Shown here piece by piece: positions 1 to 9,631 of a DNA stretch of 64,000 nt. The translations under genes were made by a program, and so were the position numbers. How positions within the stretch are numbered: the first letter of the stretch is position 1; every line of letters begins with the position of its first letter. Source of the stretch: Prorocentrum cordatum (lineage: Eukaryota; Sar; Dinophyceae; Prorocentrales; Prorocentraceae); contig CAUYUJ010000682.1 of the NCBI GenBank assembly GCA_963575745.1, positions 27,501 to 91,500 on the forward strand, in the 5' to 3' direction. A model generated the notes under the pieces. That model saw only the letters and a program-made list of their open reading frames with translations, was not told the origin of the DNA and did not search any database.

Positions 1-222
1 ATCATCATCATCATCATCATCATCAGCATCATAATGTTCTTCTTCACCATCATCATCACCATCATGACCATCACCATCAGCAGCACCATCATCATCACCA
101 TCACCAGCATCATTACCATCATCAGCAGCATCATCATCGTCATCGTCATCGTCATCGTCATCATCCGCACCACCACCACCATCATAATAGTAATGTTGAC
201 CACCACCCGTCATCATCATCAA

Positions 223-253
<31 letters not shown>

Positions 254-430
254 GTCGTCATCATCAACCTAACCATCCGCATTATCAGAATCGTCGTCAT
301 CATCGTCATCAGCATCATCATCCTCATCATCATCATCATCATCAGATTAATCATCGTCATCATCATCACCAACACCACCATGACCATGACCATCACCATC
401 ACCACCACCACCATCACCACCACCACAAAC
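1..430. repeat. CAT/ATC triplet microsatellite
   Basis: Nearly uninterrupted CAT/ATC/CAC triplets fill this stretch, with GTC and CAG variants inside. All frames stay open and give poly-His, poly-Ile/Thr or poly-Asp/Met products, so the long reading frames here are composition artefacts. The array is cut by the window edge and may extend upstream. Confidence 0.95.
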
Positions 431-769
431 TTCTTATTACTACCCATCCCTCGTCCGCCTCGTTGTCCTCGTCATGCACTGGAGAGTAGCTACGGGCTGC
501 GTCATACACCGCGCGGGTGCCGTTTGGCCGGGCCGGGCCTCCCTGAAGAGCGCAATCGAGATCAGACACTTCGTCGCTGCAGGGAAAACTCAGCGAACCA
601 GTCTTCTACCTTGGCCACGGATTCTGCCACGGTGGCGACAAGAAGAAGATGTGGTGCGCGACCCAGGTTGACGCAGCCTGCAAAGATGCTGCCTCTCACT
701 CCCACCATTCTCCCAAAACGGTGCTTGCAGTGAAGGAGCGGGTGCAAAAGAGCGAATGGCTGGGTTTGC
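431..769. other. No gene recognised
   Basis: GC-rich unique-looking sequence between the first triplet array and a GC minisatellite. The open frames here are short, have no recognisable domain and overlap on both strands. Confidence 0.6.
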
Positions 770-1210
770 TACGTGTTCCGCCAGTCGCCGCCCGTCGCCG
801 CCTTGCGGACGCCCTGTGCGTTGGCTGGGGCTGCCAGGTCCTCTGCGGGCTGCCACCCGTGGGCGCCTCGCTGCGGTTGCTGCGTCTTCCGCCCGCCGCC
901 GCCCGTGGGCACCCGGTGCGCTGGCTGGGGCTTCCAGGTGCTGTGCGGGTCGCCGCCCGCAAGCGCCTCGTGCGCTGGCTGGGGCTGCTGGGGGGCTGCT
1001 CTCTGAACATCTGGCCGGGTCTGTGCGACTCTCCGCCGATGGGCGGCCGCGGGCGCCCAGCGGGCGCCCGCGTGCGCTGGCCGGCTCCCCGAGGCTTCCG
1101 GCCGGTGGTCGCCCGTGGGCGCTGCGTGGGCGCCCGCGGGCGCCGGCTGGCATGTCCGTGCGTTCGGCTGGTCGCCTGCCGTGGTCGCCTCGTGGGCGCC
1201 CTGGCGCCTG
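770..1210. repeat. GC-rich degenerate minisatellite
   Basis: The phrase GTGCG(C/T)TGGCTGGGGCT recurs at about 816, 916, 970 and (weaker) 1072, spacings that are multiples of about 51 bp. CGCCCGTGGGCGCC-like palindromic words lie between. Several frames are open on both strands because the repeat lacks stops; none looks like a gene. Confidence 0.7.
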
Positions 1211-1214
1211 GGAT

Positions 1215-1395
1215 GGACTGCACCACGCACAGACTGCACCGCGAAGGCTGCTCCACAGATTGCACATCACGTGAGTTGCACCACGAATGTTGCATCGCTT
1301 AGACTTTACTGCATGAGCTGCTCCACGCAGGTTGCACAATGTAGCTTGCAGCTCCCGTACTGCATCGCACCTGTTGCACCACACGCGTTGCACCA
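1215..1395. repeat. TTGCACCA-motif cluster
   Basis: About eight degenerate copies of TTGCACCACG or TTGCAC(A/C)A are spaced roughly 20-25 bp apart. A few similar words reappear near 4265-4375. The motif is not recognised. Confidence 0.6.
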
Positions 1396-1589
1396 CATAG
1401 TTCATCAGCAGATCGATTGGCAGCGTTGCGATACGAAGTACATCGTCAAACCATGACATGATCGCTCTGCCCTGGCATCCCCACACGTTCGGTACTTGGG
1501 GCCATGCGGCACGAACTGCACATGATGACTGTCGTTGTCCTCCACCTTCTTCACATTTTATCTGCCTCCTCCGCCTCCTCCCCCTCTCC

Positions 1590-1674
1590 TCCTCCTGATC
1601 ATCATCATCACCATCATCACCATAATCGTCCTCGTCGTCATCATCATCATCAGCAGCAGCAGCAACATCAGCAT

Positions 1675-1721
<47 letters not shown>

Positions 1722-2035
1722 GCAGCATCGTCATCATTATCATCGTCATTATCAGCAGCATAATCAGCATCAGCATCACGATCATCATCATCATCATCAT
1801 CATCATCAGCATGATCAGCAGCACCACCAACACCGTCATCATCAGCAGCAGCAACATCATCAATAACAGCATCATCATCAGTAGCAGCATCATCATCATC
1901 ATCATCATCGCCATCAGCATCATCACCATTATCATCGTCATAATCGTCATCGTCATCGTCATCGTCGCCGGCATCCTCATCATCATCCTCCTCATCAGCA
2001 GCAGCCTCCTCCTCCTCCTCCTCCACCTCCTCTTC
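1590..2035. repeat. CAT/CAG triplet microsatellite
   Basis: Second long ATC/CAT array with CAG and GTC interruptions, ending in CCTCCT triplets near 2005-2035. The 478-aa acidic reading frame on the opposite strand is this repeat read as GAT/GAC (poly-Asp) and is not annotated as a gene. Confidence 0.95.
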
Positions 2036-2040
2036 TCATT

Positions 2041-2435
2041 ATCCGCTCTCCTCCCCCACCCCACCCCACTGGCCTTGGCGACTGTTGGAGGGCCCACTTG
2101 AGCAGCAGCCCCGAAATTGCACGGCTCCGGCAAAACGCTATTCGCGGTCACGAGCAGACTGGAGGGATCGGATCGGCTGCCCGGGAAGGAAGAGACAAGC
2201 CCTTGCTTCGCGACTGGAGAGAGGTGGCAGGAGGAGAGGGGGGCGGTAACGCAGGTGCGCCCGCGCCATATCTGACACCCCGACCCTCCTACCCAGCCCT
2301 TCCCATTGCGCTCAGTCTTCTCTATGCGCCAAGCGGTTCCCTGGCGGGCCTGGATCGCCAGAGTGACCCCGTCGTGCGAGTCGCAACCAAAGAGAAGGGC
2401 TCTGCACAGGGGAGGCGGAGGAGGAGGTTGACGCC
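2041..2435. other. No gene recognised
   Basis: GC-rich spacer between triplet arrays. No domain, RNA gene or repeat family used elsewhere in the window is visible. Confidence 0.6.
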
Positions 2436-2760
2436 ATCAGGTGCTCCGAACCACCAGCAGGAGGGGGAGGAGGAGGAGGAGGAGAAGGAGGAGGAGAAGG
2501 AGGAGGAGGAGAAGAAGGAGGGTGGGGAGGAAGAGGAGGAGGAGGAGACAGGAGGAGGAGACTGATGCCATGAGCGCCTCGCCCGCTCGGCGGCCTGCAC
2601 CGGAAAGACAGCAGGTGGCGGACGAGTCTGAGGACGAGCAGGCGGATGAGAAGAGTAAGGCAGGAGGAGCAGGAGGAGGAGGAGGAGGAGCAGCAGCAGC
2701 AGCAGCAGGAGGAGCGGGAGGAGCAGGGGGGCAAGGGGAAGGCGGAGAAATGGAGAGGAG
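2436..2760. repeat. GGA/GAG purine triplet array
   Basis: Dense GGA/GAG/AAG triplets with an embedded CAG run near 2690-2710. The strand is almost purely purine, giving false Glu/Arg-rich and Leu/Ser-rich frames in both directions. Confidence 0.9.
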
Positions 2761-3002
2761 GGGTGCGACAGCGGCGAGGAAGGACTCGGACCCAGTGGGG
2801 CGGGAGCGCCACTCCGAGCGACGGGAGCAGAGCGCCGATCCTGAAGTACGGCCGATGCTGCAGCGGGGGGCAGGGGAAGAGGCGTCCAGATGCGGACAAG
2901 CACGCATTACATCCCGCGTGTCGAGATCCTGCACGCTAGAAGCCACGCGCTGGGAGACAGGCGCTCCGCTCGCAGCATCCGGGGAGGAGGGGATAGTACT
3001 CC

Positions 3003-3190
3003 AATATAGGGAGGAGCCTGGCGAGGAGGAAGAGGAAGGGGGCGGCGGAGGGGAAAAAAGGGCGGAGGAAGCGGAGGGAGGAGGCACGGAACGGCAGGAG
3101 GGGGACGCACGGAAGGGGAGGGCAAAGGGGAAGAGCGTGGAAGCGAGGCGGAGGAGAGGAAGGGGGGGGAACGGGGCAAAGCGGAGAGGA
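3003..3190. repeat. Imperfect GGA/GAG purine tract
   Basis: A more degenerate continuation of the purine-rich composition seen at 2436-2760. Confidence 0.8.
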
Positions 3191-3224
3191 AGGATAAGGC
3201 TTAAGCCATTCTGAACCCATCTCG

Positions 3225-3270
3225 GGGCCCCCAAACGGGGGCACAGCCCCCAAACGGGGGCATAGCCAAA
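3225..3270. repeat. Two-copy self-complementary tandem
   Basis: Two adjacent copies of a ~20-bp word containing CCCCCAAACGGGGGCA. Each can fold as GCCCC/GGGGC around CAAACG. Confidence 0.75.
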
Positions 3271-3371
3271 CGTGGAAACGGCGTTCCCTGTGTTCTCGTT
3301 TGCTTTGGCCCCATCTCTGGCGCCCTGACCATCTTGACGCTGAAGTTGAATGAAATGGAGATGGCGTGCCG

Positions 3372-3492
3372 CGTTCCTCCTGTTCCTCCTCCTCCTCCTC
3401 TTTCCTCTCCTGCTTAGTTTGTTTCCTCCTCCTCCTCCTCCTCCTCCTCCTCCTCCTCCTCCTCCTCCTCCTCCTCCTCCTCCCTTTCCTCC
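3372..3492. repeat. TCC triplet microsatellite
   Basis: Near-perfect TCC run, strand-complementary in composition to the GGA arrays at 2436-3190. The two could pair as an imperfect large inverted repeat of simple sequence. Confidence 0.95.
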
Positions 3493-3634
3493 TCTTATCC
3501 TTAAGATGGCCCCAGGCATCACCAGCAAGAGCAGCAACATCGGTAGCACCAACATAAACATCAGCAGCAGCGGCACCAGACGTACACACTACAACGACAA
3601 CACCCTTGGTCTCTAAGGTTGCCCCAAGAGGTCT

Positions 3635-3745
3635 CCCACCCCACCCCCACCCCTAAAGAGCCCCAAGAGGGCTCCAAGACCTCCCAAAAGAGCTCCAAGA
3701 GGGCGCCAAGAGTGCCCCAAGAGGACCCCAAGAGAGCCCCAAGAT
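3635..3745 (+). repeat. CCCCAAGAGG minisatellite, array 1
   Basis: Tandem ~10-bp words CCCCAAGAGG, CTCCAAGAGG and GCCAAGAG(T/A)G. The same family forms array 2 at 5026-5205. In one frame it reads as repeated Pro-Lys/Arg, in the opposite strand as Leu-Gly-Ala-Leu. Neither frame is maintained. Confidence 0.85.
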
Positions 3746-3970
3746 GGCATTTCGAGTCCTCGAACAAAAAACATCACCACAACACATCCCCAAAGCCCAC
3801 CTTGTCATCATCCTTATCAGAATCCGTTCCTTCCTTCCTCCTTTTCCTGCATCTCCCCTCATCATCGTCATCCTCCTCGTGCCGCATTCCTGCTCTTCCT
3901 CCTGTCCTCCCTCCTCCTTCTCCTGTGTTTTTCCTCTTCCTTGTCCACCCCCATACCCCCAAGATGGCCC
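3746..3970. other. Pyrimidine-rich spacer
   Basis: CT-rich sequence with CATC and TCCTCC tracts but no ordered repeat or gene. Confidence 0.5.
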
Positions 3971-3974
3971 GAGC

Positions 3975-4222
3975 AGAAGCACCGCCACCAGCAGGAGCAC
4001 CACAAACAGCAGCACTGGCAACAGCAACAGCAACAGCATCAACAGCGCAGCACCAGCAGTGGCATCAGCAGCAGCACAAACAGCAGCACCAGCAGCAGTA
4101 CCACCACCACTGCCACCAGCAGCAGCACCAGCACCAACGCCAGCATCAGCAGCAGCAGCAGCAGCACCAGCACCAGCACCAGCAACAGCAGCAACAGCAT
4201 CAACAGCAGCAGCACCGGCCCC
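3975..4222. repeat. CAG triplet microsatellite
   Basis: CAG/CAA/CAC triplets with ACCAGC interruptions. Poly-Gln, poly-Ala and poly-Ser frames are all open, so none is credible as a gene. Confidence 0.9.
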
Positions 4223-4403
4223 GGCATCTGCAGCGCGACGCGAGACAGGCGGAACAAGTTCTAGATGCACGCGAATGTTGCATCGACGCTGCCGAATCAT
4301 TGAATGTACGCCCAGTATGTTTGAAACAACGGTTTGCTGTCTATGAATTGTTGTTGCGCGACTTGCAACATATGATCAATCTATGAAAACATTCCCGTTC
4401 CTC

Positions 4404-4404
4404 A

Positions 4405-4481
<77 letters not shown>
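4404..4481. repeat. ACGC then CA dinucleotide microsatellite
   Basis: (ACGC)n changes directly into (CA)n at about 4441, a compound microsatellite of the kind produced by mutation and slippage at one locus. Confidence 0.95.
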
Positions 4482-4482
<1 letters not shown>

Positions 4483-5025
4483 CGCGCAGTACGTAGCGGG
4501 CTCCAGGCATCGCCACACATTGTCACCACGTCTGTTGAGGCGCAAATGGTGGGTATGCAAATGCGAATCGGTTCCCAGGGCGCTGCCGCCCCATAGCGGC
4601 GTACCTTCAAACGTTTCGTGACCCCACAAAGAGCTCCACCCAAAGCTGCACGCAGAATGAGGTACCCACGACTTCATATTGCTGAGCATGTCGCAGGGAT
4701 ACTTTGTTTGGTTGCTTTCTTCTCACTATTGATTCTCTCTTTCTCTCTCTTTCTAGATCTCGGGGTGGGTACCTATGGGGAAGGGGGGGCTTGCAGAGAC
4801 ACGGGGGCGCGGAGTGGGGCGGGACCAGAACCACGCGGATCAGGAGTCTTTTTCTCACACCTCTCAACGATGCGGCGTCAAAATGAGGCCGTGGCAATCC
4901 TCACGGCACCATGGTGTCAGACACCCCTAATTAAGCTACTTGTGAAACGCAGCCCGCTTACGCCCGAGAGTGTCAGAGGCCAAACGCCTGCAGACAGCGT
5001 TCATGGCGTGCTTGCGCTGAAAGAA
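4482..5025. other. No gene recognised
   Basis: Spacer with a CT-rich tract at about 4731-4756. I saw no branch-point/exon pattern that would make this tract a supported splice acceptor. Confidence 0.5.
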
Positions 5026-5205
5026 CCGCAAGAAGGCCCCCAAACCCCCAAAAAGAGCCCCAAGAGGGCCCCAGGACGCCCCAAAAAAGCCCCAAAAGGC
5101 TCCAAGAAGACCCTAAGAGGACCTCAAGAGAGCCCCAAGAAAGAGCTCCAGGAGGGCCCCAAGAGGGCCCCAAGAGAACCCCAAGAGAGCCCAAGATGGC
5201 TCCAA
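5026..5205 (+). repeat. CCCCAAGAGG minisatellite, array 2
   Basis: Same unit as array 1 (3635-3745), with longer variants CCCCAAAAAG and GGCCCCAAGAGGG. Both arrays end in AAGATGGC, which suggests a shared origin beyond the bare repeat. Confidence 0.85.
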
Positions 5206-5455
5206 GTTTCGAAACGCACGCGAGTTTAAGATACAAGTGAGTGCAACAGCCATTACGAGTCATCGAAACACCCCTCACCCCTCATCGAAGCACCATCGCA
5301 CCTTGCATCGATTTCCATATTAAACTTCAATGCGGGTAGGTATGTGTGATCCTTGTGTTCCCGAAGACGGCTGCGCGACTGCATGCGTCCCGCCGCCCCT
5401 GATTCACCAACTCCCTTGCTGATCGTTTCTGGGTGGGCCGGTGGGGGTGCTTTTT
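5206..5455. other. No gene recognised
   Basis: Short spacer; nothing recognisable. Confidence 0.5.
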
Positions 5456-5458
5456 GTC

Positions 5459-5704
5459 GCAACCGCAGGCGAGGGCGCCAGCGGCGAGACGGATCCGAGC
5501 GGGCCGCGCAAGAGCCGGATTGCCTGACGCCAACGGGCCGGCGACCTCAGCAGCGCCTCGGCGGGGCTGGCGGGGACACTTTTAGTCAGCGGCCGCAGGC
5601 GAGCGCGCCGGCGGCGAGTCGAGTCAGAGCGGGCCGCGCAAAGACGAATTAACCTAAAGCGGTGGGCCGGAGCCTCACGCGGCACCTCGGCGGCCAGGCC
5701 GGCG
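5459..5704 (+). repeat. Two-copy 130-bp tandem repeat
   Basis: CCGCAGGCGAG begins copies at about 5463 and 5593. Both include the shared word GAGCGGGCCGCGCAA and a CCTCGGCGG segment near the end. The copies are diverged. Confidence 0.75.
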
Positions 5705-5784
5705 AGTGGAGTGCCGCTGGCTGCGGCTGCCAGGGAAGCTGCACTGCCAGGGGTTGCACGCATGCAACGAGCTGCAGAGAGGCC

Positions 5785-5855
5785 GACTGCCAGGGGGGCC
5801 GACTGCCAGAGGGGGCTGACTGCCAGGGTGGCCGACTGCCAGGGCCTGCAAGCTG
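5785..5855 (+). repeat. GACTGCCAG short tandem
   Basis: About four copies of GGCCGACTGCCAGGG at 17-19-bp spacing. Confidence 0.8.
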
Positions 5856-6540
5856 CTGGTGAATTGGATGCAAAGGGTGAGCACCCGAGAGACTACAAGA
5901 GTACCAGGGTGGCCAGAGCCAGGTGGGCCGAACTCCACGAAACGAATTGAGCGCGAGTGAATTGGCCAGCCGAAGCTGAAGCGCAGCCAAAATGGCGCGC
6001 AGGGGCACCACGGCGCGACCAGGGCGAAGCACCTCAGAGTAGGTCCAAGGTGCCTGACAAGGTCTGGCGGGCGCAGGTGGTGGCACCAGCAGAGTCGCAC
6101 ACCCAGGCCCTGTAGAAGAGGGGCGCAGTCCGCGGTCAACGATCCAGGGATGGCGACAGACGCGAACAGACGGCAGGAAGGCGGACGCCAACACCGCAGC
6201 CGAAGTCACGGACGCAGCGAGGTGGAGTCACGGAGAGATGCCTAGGCTGAACCACAGGCGCCCGTGACCCCCACCCTCGAGAGGAATGTCACTGCGATTT
6301 GCACGGGATGGAGGTGCTGGGGCTGGTGGGAGATGGCTCCACCGACCCCGGCGGGGGAACTGGGGGCCCAGCCGCTGGGGGGCCACCCCGGCACGGGAGG
6401 GCGCCCAGGGGCGCGGGGGAGTGACGCGCCACATGACGGCACAGGGCCAACAGCGGGGGACTGCAGCCCGCTGCGGTCAGGCGCGGTGAAGGCCACGGTA
6501 ACTCAGGGCCGCACCAGGGGAGCGGGAGAGCAGAGAGTGC
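5856..6540. other. No gene recognised
   Basis: GC-rich spacer. The open frames on both strands have no recognisable domain. Confidence 0.5.
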
Positions 6541-7412
6541 CGCAGGAGGGGGGGGGAACGGACGCGGGCGGTCGAGGATCGGCGGCACGCTGTCCTGAAG
6601 TCGCGCGCGGCTGACCCGACTGGGTCTCGGCTGTGAGCCGCGTCCGAAACAGGGCGGACAGGGGGCGGGCATTCCACGTCCATCGACGCAGGCTGTCCTC
6701 CCGCGGCACCGTCGATCGGTCGGCGGGGTGGGCAGCGAGACCCGCTGTCGATGCCTGCGCTGTGGCTGACAGCTGTCTCTTCTGGCCCGTTTCTCGCGCC
6801 TCGCTGCAGGGAGGTACCTGGGAGGACTGCAACCCTGTCGCCATGGCGCAGCTCGCTTCTAGCCTAACGGGCCCTGCTTTTCTTGGTGAGGACGCTGAGA
6901 CCGAGCCTCCGCCCCCCTCTGGCCCGACGGGCCCTGCCTCTCCACGCGAGGTCTGCTGGCCACCAGGGTTGCCCGCATGGACGTCAGGGTTCGGACTTCG
7001 GACACCACGGGCGCCTCGATCGCCCGCGGGGGGATGGGGAGGGTCTGTCGCTCCACTTCCTTCCGGCCAAACGGGCCCTGTTCCTCTCGGCGAGACCGGC
7101 GACGCGGTTTTCCCGCTCCTTTCTGGCCTAACGGGCCCAGTCTCCTCTTGAGGGATCTGATGACCACCAGGGTCGTCCGCAAGGACGACAGGACTTGGAC
7201 GCCGGATGCAAGGAGTGCCTCGTTCGCCTGTGAAGGGGCGGGAGGGGGCTGCCGCTCCGCTTCCTTCTGGCATAACGGGCCCTGCTTCCCGATGCAAGTC
7301 CGGTGAGAGCGCCATTCCGCCTTTTTCTGGCCTAATGGGCCCTGTTTCTCCTTGCAAGGTCTGCTAGCCACCACGGGTGTACCCTTGGACGTCAGATCAC
7401 GGAGGCTGGATG
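6541..7412 (-). repeat. GGGCCCTG dyad array, block copy A
   Basis: The core GGCCTAACGGGCCCTG recurs at about 6869, 6929, 7073, 7133 (ending CAG), 7277 and 7337, alternating 60 and 144 bp (a 204-bp composite unit). Both spacings are multiples of three. Minus-strand frames therefore stay open for long stretches and read as Gly-Pro-Val-Arg-Pro-Glu-Gly or Gln-Gly-Pro-Leu-Gly-Gln-Lys repeats. A decayed low-complexity repeat protein cannot be excluded. However, the duplicate block (7799-8661) switches frame, so I annotate this as a repeat. Confidence 0.8.
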
Positions 7413-7798
7413 CCAGGGGTGCCTCGTTCGCCCGGGGGGGGAGGGAGAGCCTGTCGCTCCGTTTCCATCTGGCCTAACGGGCCCTGTTCCTCTCGTTGAG
7501 ACGGATGAGGCTGTCGCCCCCCTCCTTCCTGGCCTAACGGGCCCTGCTTCCTCCTGTGAGATCTGATGACCGCCAGGGTTGTCCGTGCGAACGTGAGGAC
7601 TCGGACATAGGACGCAGAGGGTGCCTCGTTCGCCTGAGTGAGGATGGGGCGGGGCTGTCACTCCGCTTCTTTCTGGACAGACGGGCCCTGCTTCCTGTTG
7701 TAAGACCACTAAGAGCGCCAGTCCGAGCATTGCGAGGGGCAGGTGGAGAAGTGGCCCGCAAACCAAGGCACCAGGGGATGGGGGGGAGCAGAGAGCGC
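7413..7798 (-). repeat. GGGCCCTG array between the duplicated blocks
   Basis: Continues the array with cores at about 7479, 7539 and 7683. The 7337-to-7479 interval is 142 bp rather than 144, which breaks the minus-strand frame. Confidence 0.75.
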
Positions 7799-8661
7799 CG
7801 CAGGAGGGGGGGGAACGGACGCGGGCGGTCGAGGATCGGCGGCACGCTGTCCTGAAGTCGCGCGCGGCTAATCCAACTGGGTCTCGGCTGCTAGCCTCGT
7901 CCGAAACAGGGCGGACAGGGGGCGGGCCTTCCACGTCCATCGGCGCAGGCTGTCCTCCCGCCGCGCCGTCGATCGGTCGGCGGGGTGGGCTGCGAGACCC
8001 GCTGTCAATGCCTGCGCTGTGGCTGACAGCTGTCTCTTCTGGCCCGTTTCTCACGCCTCGCTGCGGGGAGGTACCAGGGAGGGCTGCAACCCTGTCGCCG
8101 TGGCGCAGCTCGCATCTGGCCTAACGGGCCCTGCTTCTCTGAGTGAGGACGCGGAGACCGTGCCGCCGTCTCCCTCTGGCCTGACGGGCCCTGCCTCTCC
8201 TTGTGAGCTCTGCTGGCCACCAGGGTTGCCAGCATGGGCATCAGGGTTCGGACTTCGGACACCGGTGCCTCGATCGCCTGCGGGAAGATGGGGAAGGACA
8301 GTCGCTCCACTTCCTCCCGACCTAACGGGCCCTGTTCCTCCTGGTCAGACCAGTGACGCAAAGTTCCCGCTCCTTTCTGCCCTAACGGGCCCTGCCTCCT
8401 CCTGAGGGATCTGATGACCACCAGGGTTGTCCGCAAGGACGTCGGGACTTGGACGTCGGGTGTAAGGAGTGCCTCGTTCGCCAGGGGACGGGATGGGACT
8501 GCCGCTCCGCTTCCTTCTGGCCGAACGGGCCCTGCTTCCCGATGCAAGACCGGCGAGAGCGCCATTCCGCCTTCTTCTGGCCTAACGGGCCCTGTTTTTC
8601 CTTCCAAGGCCTGCTGGCCACCACGGGTGTACCCTTGGACGTCAGATCACGGAGGCCGGAT
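7799..8661 (-). repeat. GGGCCCTG dyad array, block copy B
   Basis: Direct duplicate of 6541-7412 at an offset of about 1,257 bp. It includes the non-repetitive leader (the ACGCGGGCGGTCGAGGATCG region) and the closing GTGTACCCTTGGACGTCAG segment. Cores lie at about 8126, 8186, 8327, 8387, 8527 and 8587, keeping the 60-bp short interval exactly while the long interval is 140-141 bp. Confidence 0.85.
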
Positions 8662-8749
8662 GCGGTAATGAGATCGAACATCACGGGGAAAAAATACTAG
8701 GGCTCCAACGAATTGTTGAATCTCGAGAAATCGACTTTAAACAAATCAA

Positions 8750-8838
<89 letters not shown>

Positions 8839-9007
8839 ATCCGTCGAGATTTTTTGCCAACTAGCCCCCCAGCGCGCCGGAATTACTCTTCTAGCTTCGC
8901 CGCTAACGCTCTCAGGGAAGCTCTACGAGTCATGCTTTCTGGCGGTAATAGGTACCCGATCGAGCTGAGATTAGATGACGAGCGGGAATAAGATCCAAGA
9001 TGGGTGG
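8662..9007 (-). repeat. L module with embedded poly(A)
   Basis: First copy of the conserved L module seen throughout the rest of the window: GATCGAGCTGAGAT, GCGAGCGGGAATAAGATC, CGTCGAGATTTTT and the CCAACTAG edge. Here it is broken by an 87-A run. The boundary with the minisatellite region lies at about 8660. Confidence 0.75.
8751..8837 (+). repeat. Uninterrupted poly(A), 87 nt
   Basis: Pure adenine run replacing the short AAAAGTCAGCAAAAGG segment that other L modules have at this position. No target-site duplication or adjacent gene is visible. Slippage expansion of the A-rich segment or an assembly artefact are the simplest readings. Confidence 0.95.
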
Positions 9008-9520
9008 AACTGGAAGCCGGCGGAAAACCGTCTACCACGTTTTTTTGCGGTTTGCGGTCTCGCGGTCGGGCCCTCGCGGGGCAGCGAGCGAGCTCCAAAC
9101 GAGCCAAGAAAAACAACACCACTGCCGAGCCAGGATTGCTGAGGCATCTGCAACGTGGCCCTGCCGAGCCCGCGGGCGTAGGCATCACCAAAGAAAGCAC
9201 TCGAGCGAGTGACGAAACGCAGCGGCAAGACCGCCACACATCCATCCTCCTGCACACGCCTGCACGGTCCCACTAACAGGGACCCCGTCACATGAGCACG
9301 TGACGTCAGACACTCCAAACGAGGCCGAAAAAGACAACCACGCCAGTCGTGCCGAGCCAGGGTGGCTAAGGCATCCAAATACACAGTGTGCGACCGCAAG
9401 TCCGAGCGACACCTCCAAGTGGCACTCCAAACGAGGCCGAAAAGAAAAAGGGCGACACACAGCCCGGTAAAGACAAGTAGAACGTAGACCCGGCACCGCC
9501 GGGACCCTCGTAGAGCTCTG
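9008..9520 (-). repeat. HP hairpin split by element NA-1
   Basis: A degenerate minus-strand HP whose CCGGCGG.. half ends at about 9037 and whose ACCGCCGGGACCCTCGTAGAG half resumes at about 9495. The 457 bp between them is foreign to the hairpin. The break falls in the HP loop at the same place used by LINE-B and LINE-C. Confidence 0.7.
9038..9494 (-). mobile_element. Non-autonomous element NA-1, SINE-like, inserted in HP
   Basis: On the minus strand its 3' end reads GACCGCAAACCGCAAAAAAA and abuts the HP loop. It contains CTCCAAACGAG-headed internal repeats at about 9093, 9313 and 9425 (112-bp and ~220-bp spacing). Its last ~220 bp match NA-2 at 61536-61762, including TTGGTGATGCCTACGCC and CTGGCTCGGCAGTG. 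The GGGCC and GACCGCAAA words near its 3' end also resemble the 3' end of LINE-C, as expected if it borrows a LINE's machinery. It has no coding capacity. The mobile interpretation is inferred from shared ends and insertion site. Confidence 0.6.
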
Positions 9521-9631
9521 CAGAGACCGATATAGTTCCCAGATAACAGGAGAAAAAAAGCTTCTGAATATGATCTTGATAACTGAAGAAGTCTTTGTTT
9601 CCAGTCGGGAATAAGATCCAAGATCGGTGGA

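Noticed and set aside
590-2026. 478-aa acidic reading frame on the minus strand and other long frames in 1-4,250
   Set aside because: They are triplet repeats read in different frames (poly-Asp, poly-His, poly-Leu, poly-Gln). Overlapping frames are open on both strands and no domain is present.
6503-8607. Gly-Pro-rich minus-strand frames of 284 and 200 aa (collagen-like)
   Set aside because: The duplicated block is read in a different frame in the second copy and adjacent frames are equally open, so a minisatellite explains them better.
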